A stretch of DNA of 64,000 nt from an uncultured Pelagibacteraceae bacterium (GTDB lineage Bacteria; Pseudomonadota; Alphaproteobacteria; Pelagibacterales; Pelagibacteraceae). The notes under the pieces were generated by a model. It was not told where the DNA came from. It ran no database searches and worked only from the letters and a program-made list of their open reading frames with translations. Where the stretch lies: NCBI GenBank assembly GCA_902559075.1, contig CACEGO010000002.1:1-64000 (forward strand). The letters run 5' to 3'. Below, one piece after another: positions 58,120 to 64,000 of this stretch (the stretch's first letter is position 1; each line of letters starts with the position of its first letter). Both the position numbers and the translations under genes were made by a program.

Positions 58120-59828
58120 TTTTGTTTTTTTGATTTATGCAAATAATATTCATCATATTGAAATTTTTGTTTTTTTTGAACGCAATACATTCTCACTCCA
58201 TATGACATAGCCAAAGAAGTTAATGCAGTATAATCAGGTATAAATCTTTCAAATTTTTCATCTTCACAATTTTCTAATTTTTTATTGAAGAGATTTTTTT
58301 CTTTTTTAACACTTTGGTAATAACTATCTTTAAATGATAAATTTTTTTCTGAGGTTAGTGCAAAATTGAATATTCCATAGATTAAAAAAAATAAAATAAA
58401 TTTATAAGTTATTTTTTTGTTTAAAAAATAATATAAAATATATGTAAAAGAATATAGGGATATGTAAAAGTAAACATAAGATTGATGACTCAAATTGTAT
58501 CCAGATGAATTTCTTACAAAAAACCAACCTAAAATAGAAGTTATTAATAGGATATTAAACTCTTTTTTAAAATTATTATAATTGGTTATATGATTAATAT
58601 AAAATAGAGGAGCATAAAACTTTAATAAAAAAAATAATACTATTAGAAAACTATAAAGAACTTTACTTGTAAAAATAGAAGCTTCAACCTTACCTCCTTC
58701 TGAGTCCGCATATTTTGTTACAATATCTGTAAATTGTACATATAAATCAGTATCTAAATATAAATTATTTATTTTATTAATTAATCTTTTTTCAATACTT
58801 CCCTCAAAAAAAGGAGGTTCAAATTTTACGTAACTAACAATGCCAGTTTTTGAGGTAAAAGATAATTTGTATTCAGTTTGAGCTTTAAGCCAACCATTTC
58901 CTTTGGGCATTAAAAAAATGTTTGCAACCACTACTAAACTCAATAAAGAAATTAACCAAAAAGATTTTTTTTTTGCAAAATGAAGATTTTTAATAAAAAT
59001 ATAAAATCCAACTGGTACAAAAATATAACCTATAGGTGCCTTCGAATGAAATTGAATAATTAAAAAAATTAACAATAGATACATTTTCTCATCTAAACTA
59101 AGTGACTCATCATGAAAAATATAGATTGTAATTATTGCGAATATAAAAAATAAATAATTGGAGCCAATATCGTAATTTAATTTTATTTCTGAGTAAAAAA
59201 ATAAATAAATTACTACTGTAACTAAAAAAATTTTTATAGGATCGTTAATTTTCCTATTTACAGCAAAGATAAAACTTGAAAAAATTATACACGTAACAAT
59301 TAGTTTTGTTTCCATTATCAAATGGAGATTCGGATTAATTGAAAATACATTTAAGACTGCAAGAGTTGAGTTGCTTAATAAATGAAAAGGACCTAACTCA
59401 ACTGGATAATGATGAGGAAATTTAATATTTCCAAAATAATCAGCTGTTAAAATTTCAAAAGCTAAACCATGGTGAAGAAGATTATTATTTAAAAACTTTA
59501 CTAAAAAAATACTTTTATCAAGAAATAAAATATAAGAAAAAACAAAGAATAAAATAATAATTTTATAATTTGAGTTAAAATAGTTGAATGTATGCTTAGT
59601 GTATTTAATTTGCTCTTCTCTAATAACTAAAAATGACAAAGCAATTATAATTATCACTAACTCTCTAGAGTAATTTGGAATAAAATACGCTGTAAAAGCT
59701 AAAACCAATGACGTAAACAGCCACCCAATAGCAAAATTATAAAAAAAGTTTTTTTTAATTATTGCGTTTCCTACAATTGACATCAAAAAAACAGAGATTG
59801 CTATTAATAATAAATTTATATAGATCAT
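58113..59828 (-). CDS. Polytopic membrane protein of unknown function
   Basis: 571 residues with about ten to twelve hydrophobic segments spread over residues 1-470 and a more hydrophilic C-terminal tail with CEDEKFERF and VRMYCVQKK. A loop near residue 125-155 reads NNLLHHGLAFEIL and FPHHYPVELGPFHLL, rich in His and acidic residues as in lipid-linked-sugar glycosyltransferases of the GT-C type, but no motif is decisive. Its convergent placement against the glycan operon suggests envelope polysaccharide export or assembly. Confidence 0.75.
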   Translation of the reverse strand: MIYINLLLIAISVFLMSIVGNAIIKKNFFYNFAIGWLFTSLVLAFTAYFIPNYSRELVIIIIALSFLVIREEQIKYTKHTFNYFNSNYKIIILFFVFSYILFLDKSIFLVKFLNNNLLHHGLAFEILTADYFGNIKFPHHYPVELGPFHLLSNSTLAVLNVFSINPNLHLIMETKLIVTCIIFSSFIFAVNRKINDPIKIFLVTVVIYLFFYSEIKLNYDIGSNYLFFIFAIITIYIFHDESLSLDEKMYLLLIFLIIQFHSKAPIGYIFVPVGFYIFIKNLHFAKKKSFWLISLLSLVVVANIFLMPKGNGWLKAQTEYKLSFTSKTGIVSYVKFEPPFFEGSIEKRLINKINNLYLDTDLYVQFTDIVTKYADSEGGKVEASIFTSKVLYSFLIVLFFLLKFYAPLFYINHITNYNNFKKEFNILLITSILGWFFVRNSSGYNLSHQSYVYFYISLYSFTYILYYFLNKKITYKFILFFLIYGIFNFALTSEKNLSFKDSYYQSVKKEKNLFNKKLENCEDEKFERFIPDYTALTSLAMSYGVRMYCVQKKQKFQYDEYYLHKSKKQNQ

Positions 59829-59946
59829 TCTTATAATTATGTATCTAAAACACTCTAATTAATTAGTTATATTTTTAAATAAATTTAATCAACTTAGACT
59901 AATTATTTAAACTAAAAAGAGTATTTCTTCTTCTTAAAATAAATCT

Positions 59947-60822
59947 TTAATTTCTTTGCGCAACTTTGAATTTTATTTTTTTTCCCTCACTATCTTTTCC
60001 ATTTCCACTTACAGAACCTGTTTCATTATCCCATTTCAATATACCAGATGCATTAACATCTCTATTTTCACAATAAATTGACCAGGTTCCTTTTTTTCTT
60101 GAAAGAACGTACGTTCCAATACAATCTCCATCATTAGGTAAAGTAAAAACCATTATTCCCATTAAATCTCTCTCACTAAATTTAACATTTCCTAGTATTA
60201 AATCTTCATAGCCTTCCCATGAAATTGCTATTGATCTTTCACCTTTAATTATTTTTTTAGATTTTAAAGAACTCTTATCTATGTCTTCATCATCATTATC
60301 TTTAATTGCTGTTTTTATTACACTTTCCTGTTCAAATTCTTCTTTCTCAATCTTCAAGCATCTACCAGAGGACTCATATTCATGATTTTTTTTTAATTGA
60401 TTTTGATTATTTGAAGACCAATAAAACTCTTTTCGAGTAAATGCATAAGTATCGTTTAATTTGATGAAATTATAGGTATTCTCAACACTTGCTCCATTGT
60501 CGTCATATTTACTAAAAATTTCATAACCTATTGAATTTTCATTAACTTGTTTGTTAATAATTATTTTTTTAGCAGAGTTATTACTTCCAAGTTCTTTAAA
60601 TTTTACTGTAATTCTTTTAAAAGGTGATGATAAACCGGAAAACTTTACATAGTTTACTCCTATTATTGAGTCTGCTGTTATGTACTGACTTTCACCTGAT
60701 AGAACTGTATTTATTTTTTCTGGACATTTGTAGTATTCATTTTTTGCAAAAGTTTGCTCTGTTAAAAAAAACAAAATTAAAAAATAAAAAAAAATATTTT
60801 TAATGTTCTTATTCGTTAACAT
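59947..60822 (-). CDS. Exported protein of unknown function
   Basis: 291 residues. A signal peptide (IFFYFLILFFLTEQTFA) precedes a mature protein with KCPEKIN near the N terminus, an acidic mid-linker, and a C-terminal domain with GTYVLSRKKGTWSIYCENRD and ASGILKWDNETGSVSGNGKD. The latter occurs, from memory, in a number of SAR11 exported proteins without assigned function. It overlaps the upstream gene by 7 bp. The 59829-59946 gap upstream of the membrane-protein gene is AT-rich with nothing recognisable. Confidence 0.72.
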   Translation of the reverse strand: MLTNKNIKNIFFYFLILFFLTEQTFAKNEYYKCPEKINTVLSGESQYITADSIIGVNYVKFSGLSSPFKRITVKFKELGSNNSAKKIIINKQVNENSIGYEIFSKYDDNGASVENTYNFIKLNDTYAFTRKEFYWSSNNQNQLKKNHEYESSGRCLKIEKEEFEQESVIKTAIKDNDDEDIDKSSLKSKKIIKGERSIAISWEGYEDLILGNVKFSERDLMGIMVFTLPNDGDCIGTYVLSRKKGTWSIYCENRDVNASGILKWDNETGSVSGNGKDSEGKKIKFKVAQRN

Positions 60823-61853
60823 GCATCTCCAGCATATTGTCTACAAGCCTCTAAAGCGTCTTCGTCAGTACCACCAAGTGCATATACAATAATCATTGCT
60901 TCAATTGCAGCGGCTGCAGCGGCTTCACTAACACCTTGTTGAACTGCATATGCTATAGCAGCATTTATTTCTCTTGCCATCTCTTGTTCTACCGCATCAT
61001 CGATTGCTAAACCTGTTACATTTTCAATTTCAGTAATAAAAGCATTTGCCATTTCTTCACCAATTGTTCTCTCTATCTCTTTTCTTATCTGTTCAGTTAT
61101 TTCTTTACCAGCATATTTTTCCGTCAATTCTTTAATAAGCTTTTCTTGTTCCTCTGAAATTATTTTTTCTGTTTCTCTTGCGAGAGCATCATTTCTTGTT
61201 TCCATAATTTTATCTATGTCTGATATAGATAAATTATACTTTAATGATAATTCTTCTTTTACTTTTTTAACTGCTTTTTCAATTTTTTTATCAAATAATT
61301 TAAAGTTTAAAGAAATAGTTTTTTTTCCAGGAATGACTATAAAATAATGAAATGGTTCTATGCCATCGACTTGCATTTGATGAAAAGTTGCTTGATAGCG
61401 TGAAACATATCTCCCTGTCCAATTAATTAATTTCCTTCCTTTATAATAAAGATCACTTTTTAAATTCTCTTCATCAAATTCAAACTTAAAAAAATTTTTT
61501 GCATTACTGGTAAATCTGGTTTTAAAATTTCCATAAAGTGTTACTTCTGTCTCGCCAGTTAACATATTATCAATTCTTATTGTACCAGGAGAAAGGGTAT
61601 GCACTCTAAAGTTATCGATATAAAATTCATATTTTTCAAACTTCTCTCTACCGGTAGCACCTGTTATTTTAATTTGATTAATTTTAATTTTACTTTTTGG
61701 TTTTTCACTTATATTTAAAATTTTTTTAAATTCGGCCTCAGAAATTAAGCCTTTTTCCAACATTAATTTTAATTTTTCAGTTCTTTCGTCTGATATCGCG
61801 ATGTTTATTGATGTAATACAAATAATTAGAGCAACGATTGTTTTTCTAATCAT
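60816..61853 (-). CDS. Exported protein with N-terminal SHOCT-like segment
   Basis: 345 residues. Signal peptide MIRKTIVALIICITSINIAIS, then EKLKLMLEKGLISEAEFKKIL, similar to the SHOCT motif, though usually this lies at the C terminus. A beta-rich middle (KYEFYIDNFRVHTL, GNFKTRFTS) is followed by a long helical Glu/Ala-rich region (about 190-330) with repeats of EEM/EQEM and AAAAAAIEAM. The helical part may be a coiled coil. Function unknown. Operon with the exported gene downstream (7 bp overlap) and 8 bp after the gene upstream. Confidence 0.72.
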   Translation of the reverse strand: MIRKTIVALIICITSINIAISDERTEKLKLMLEKGLISEAEFKKILNISEKPKSKIKINQIKITGATGREKFEKYEFYIDNFRVHTLSPGTIRIDNMLTGETEVTLYGNFKTRFTSNAKNFFKFEFDEENLKSDLYYKGRKLINWTGRYVSRYQATFHQMQVDGIEPFHYFIVIPGKKTISLNFKLFDKKIEKAVKKVKEELSLKYNLSISDIDKIMETRNDALARETEKIISEEQEKLIKELTEKYAGKEITEQIRKEIERTIGEEMANAFITEIENVTGLAIDDAVEQEMAREINAAIAYAVQQGVSEAAAAAAIEAMIIVYALGGTDEDALEACRQYAGDAC

Positions 61854-61861
61854 GAATTAGA

Positions 61862-62515
61862 TTAATTTTCTAATAATTTTTTTTTAGCTTCTTCAAATTC
61901 TTCTTTAGATAGTGCGCCACTCTCAAAAAGCTTAGTTAAAGTTTCTAATTCTTTAACTATATCATTTGCATCTGAATTTGTTACAGCATCTGTTTCCTTT
62001 TCTCCAGTTATGCTTATCTCTTCATTTATTTGTCCGGTTGAAACATCTATTCCAATTAATTTTGATATATCACCATCATAAAAACCGGCCTCTTGAATTT
62101 TCTTTGCTACCACGTAAGGACTTTTAAGATCTTTTTTTTTAATTTTAACTTTTGGACCACCATTTTTCCAAACAATTCGTCTTTTTTTTGCAAATATGAA
62201 GCAGGGTGATCCATTTGAATATTTTTCACATGATACTATTGCACTTCGAGCAATTCCGGTTTCTACACAATTATTTTGATATTGAACTGGACAATAATAA
62301 TACATATAGCTAGTACCATCCTCAGATACAGCCATCATCATTGGATCATTTTTTCTTTTGGCAGCACCAGAATATTTTTTATTACCAGCTCCATACATAT
62401 ACATTATTGCTGTTTCCATAGTTTCTTTGCTTAACTTTAATTCACCTTTCCCCCATTTAGCATAAGAAGGTTGCGTCAGAAAAATAAATGTGATGATTAA
62501 AACTGCTATCCTCAT
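61862..62515 (-). CDS. Exported protein with C-terminal SHOCT domain
   Basis: 217 residues. Signal peptide MRIAVLIITFIFLTQPSYA, a Cys-containing globular part (YYCPVQYQNNCVETG, VSCEKYSNGSPCFIF, suitable for disulfides), and the C-terminal SHOCT motif LTKLFESGALSKEEFEEAKKKLL. Likely first gene of a three-gene unit of exported proteins. Function unknown. Confidence 0.75.
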   Translation of the reverse strand: MRIAVLIITFIFLTQPSYAKWGKGELKLSKETMETAIMYMYGAGNKKYSGAAKRKNDPMMMAVSEDGTSYMYYYCPVQYQNNCVETGIARSAIVSCEKYSNGSPCFIFAKKRRIVWKNGGPKVKIKKKDLKSPYVVAKKIQEAGFYDGDISKLIGIDVSTGQINEEISITGEKETDAVTNSDANDIVKELETLTKLFESGALSKEEFEEAKKKLLEN

Positions 62516-62561
62516 TTCAAAAGACTAATTTAAAAAACAATGAAAATAAATAAAAATTAAT

Positions 62562-62963
62562 TCAATTTTTAAGTGATTTTATAAGATAATTTTTATCTAA
62601 TTTACAATCTTTATAACCCTTTTTTACAATATTAAGATATCTTTCAGTTGGATATTTGAACGGAGATTTTTTAACCATAGTATAAGTCATAACTTTTTTT
62701 CCATAATAATAAAAATAATGTTTTCTATAAAGAATTGGAAAATCTTCATAAACATCTAATTTTTTTTCATCACTTTTTGAAATTTCAAATAAAGCACCTG
62801 GTACAACAGAATTTTTTTTAGGTTCTATATCTGCGGCTCTATACTTGCTTCTAAAGGTTAATTTAAAATCTTTTAAATTTATTTTTTTTAAAAAAATACT
62901 ATCCTTACATCTGCGTTTCATCTGAAAATGGTGAAGATTACTACCATAAGCAAAATACAACAT
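62562..62963 (-). CDS. Gamma-glutamylcyclotransferase-like protein
   Basis: 133 residues. It starts LYFAYGSNLHHFQMKRRC, the substrate-binding loop of the GGCT/AIG2 superfamily, and has VPGALFEISKSDEKKLDVYEDFP with the catalytic Glu region. From memory, substrates of this superfamily are gamma-glutamyl amines or glutathione-derived dipeptides; which applies cannot be said. Its start overlaps the stop of the CinA-like gene by one base. Confidence 0.8.
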   Translation of the reverse strand: MLYFAYGSNLHHFQMKRRCKDSIFLKKINLKDFKLTFRSKYRAADIEPKKNSVVPGALFEISKSDEKKLDVYEDFPILYRKHYFYYYGKKVMTYTMVKKSPFKYPTERYLNIVKKGYKDCKLDKNYLIKSLKN

Positions 62964-63712
62964 TATCGATCCACAACTTCAATATTTTTTTCATTAATAA
63001 ATTTTAAAATTTGAGAATTACAATCATCAATTTTACTTTGATCTTCTGATCTTATCACTATTGAAACACCTAATTTTCCAGCATGAAAAAATGGATAACT
63101 TCCTATTTCAACATCTTGATTATCATCTTGTACTTTTGTTAATGAATTTGCTATTTCACTTTCAACAGTTCTTAAGCTTATTGTTAGACTTTTAATAGGT
63201 TCTCCTCCAACTATACTGTTAGTTAAACCTCCTAACATTGATTTTAAAATAGATGGAACTCCCGGTAAACAAAAAACATTTTCAACATTAAAACCTGGAG
63301 CGCCACTTGTTGGATTTAAAATTAAGTTAGCATTCTCTGGCATCCAAGCCATCTTTTGTCTACCGTCATTAAATTTACCTGGTTCATAATATGCTTCTAG
63401 AATTTTAAAAGCCTCTTTATGTGCCTCATATTTAATTCCAAAAGCCTTTGATACAGATTGAGCTGTAATATCATCATGTGTAGGACCAATACCACCAGTT
63501 GTAAAAACATAATCATAAGTTGATCTAAGAAAATTGAGTGTTTCTACAATTATTTTCTCAATATCAGGAATTACTCTAACCTCTCCAACACTGACACCTA
63601 TTGAATTTAACCACGTAGCTAGAGTAGATGTATTAGTGTCTTTAGTCCTGCCGGATAGAATTTCATTACCAATTATTAAAATTGATGCATTAACTTTTAC
63701 TTTTTTATTCAT
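62963..63712 (-). CDS. CinA/MoaB-type molybdopterin-binding-domain protein
   Basis: 249 residues. ASILIIGNEILSGRTKDTNTSTLATWLNSIGV near the start and VFTTGGIGPTHDDITAQSVSKAFGI near residue 70 are the two hallmark loops of the CinA N-terminal (COG1058) domain; MPENANLILNPTSGAPGF and VFCLPGVP also fit. The C-terminal CinA amidase domain is absent, so competence or nicotinamide-nucleotide deamidase roles should not be assumed. Divergent from sfsA with 20 bp between starts. Confidence 0.85.
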   Translation of the reverse strand: MNKKVKVNASILIIGNEILSGRTKDTNTSTLATWLNSIGVSVGEVRVIPDIEKIIVETLNFLRSTYDYVFTTGGIGPTHDDITAQSVSKAFGIKYEAHKEAFKILEAYYEPGKFNDGRQKMAWMPENANLILNPTSGAPGFNVENVFCLPGVPSILKSMLGGLTNSIVGGEPIKSLTISLRTVESEIANSLTKVQDDNQDVEIGSYPFFHAGKLGVSIVIRSEDQSKIDDCNSQILKFINEKNIEVVDR

Positions 63713-63732
63713 ATGAAATATATAATTTAGGA

Positions 63733-64000
63733 ATGGAATTTACCAAGTCTTTAGTAAAAGGTAAACTAATCAAACGTTATAAAAGGTTTTTTACAGACGT
63801 TAAACTTGGAAATGAAATTGTCACAGCTCACTGTCCAAATACAGGGTCAATGAAAGGTTTATTGGATGAAAATAATGAGGTTTATCTGCTTCCAAATAAT
63901 GACCCTAAGAGAAAACTCAAGTATGGATTGGAGATAATTAAATCAAGAAAAAATTTAGTTGGAGTAAATACTCACATGGCAAATAGAATAGTTGAGCATG
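63733..64000 (+). CDS. sfsA: SfsA-family protein, N-terminal part (cut by the window end)
   Basis: Only the first 89 codons are in the window. MEFTKSLVKGKLIKRYKRFFTDVKL and TAHCPNTGSMKGLLDENNEVYL match the start of SfsA, a sugar-fermentation-stimulation protein with a nuclease-like fold and an N-terminal OB domain; SRKNLVGVNTHMANRIVE also fits. Its full length lies outside the window. Confidence 0.85.
   Translation, partial: MEFTKSLVKGKLIKRYKRFFTDVKLGNEIVTAHCPNTGSMKGLLDENNEVYLLPNNDPKRKLKYGLEIIKSRKNLVGVNTHMANRIVEH

Noticed and set aside
42078-63712. A tyrosine or serine recombinase or transposase encoded in the variable region
   Set aside because: Every sizeable reading frame was inspected; none shows an R-H-R-Y integrase box or transposase motif.

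Overview
The window looks like chromosome from a SAR11-clade alphaproteobacterium (Candidatus Pelagibacter-like). It is very AT-rich, with Lys/Asn/Ile-rich proteins, very short intergenic gaps, many 1-8 bp start/stop overlaps, and an alphaproteobacterial order of ribosomal and RNA polymerase genes. This placement is inferred from gene order and composition only; there is no rRNA gene in the window.

Layout. (1) 1-12.5 kb, core metabolism: ruvX, pyrB, a dihydroorotase homologue lacking its first metal-binding histidines, plsY, topA, a tiny lipoprotein and a RidA protein, then ugd-galU (UDP-glucuronate), panC, mgtE, lipB and a RluC/D pseudouridine synthase. (2) 12.5-41.1 kb, on the minus strand: the whole translation/transcription block. 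Read in its own direction it runs tRNA-Tyr, tRNA-Gly, tuf, tRNA-Trp, secE, nusG, rplK, rplA, rplJ, rplL, rpoB, rpoC, then rpsL, rpsG, fusA, the S10-spc-alpha genes, secY, adk, rpsM, rpsK, rpoA and rplQ. No rpmD is present, and no tuf copy follows fusA. (3) 41.2-42.1 kb: rlmB and tRNA-Thr(UGU). (4) 42.1-49.0 kb: a variable zone with two intact tRNA genes, tRNA-Thr and tRNA-Leu(UAA), each followed by two tandem partial copies cut at the anticodon loop. (5) 49.0-59.8 kb: an extremely AT-rich, translationally coupled cluster resembling surface-glycan synthesis. It contains a 1277-residue fusion of a P-loop kinase, a class-II-aldolase-like domain and a ribulose-phosphate-3-epimerase-like domain. 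(6) 59.9-64 kb: three exported proteins, two with SHOCT-like segments, then a gamma-glutamylcyclotransferase-like gene, a CinA/MoaB-type gene and the start of sfsA.

Main discovery candidate: region 4 reads as four tandem, integrase-less mini-islets (about 0.75, 0.9, 2.5 and 1.7 kb), two per tRNA gene. Each is bounded by partial tRNA copies and carries only one or two exported proteins. Each end has a pair of direct 7-8 bp repeats exactly 11 bp apart; the repeat sequence differs between islets, and one pair always lies 18 or 22 bp from a cargo start codon. The tRNA-Leu islets also share a GACT motif repeated three times at 10 bp spacing next to the core, and they displace the 5' half and promoter of the tRNA rather than the usual 3' half. 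Cargo includes three paralogues of an unknown exported protein at two different tRNA loci, and a glycine-betaine-type binding protein fused to a caspase-like protease. No recombinase gene is visible in the window, so mobilisation in trans is inferred.
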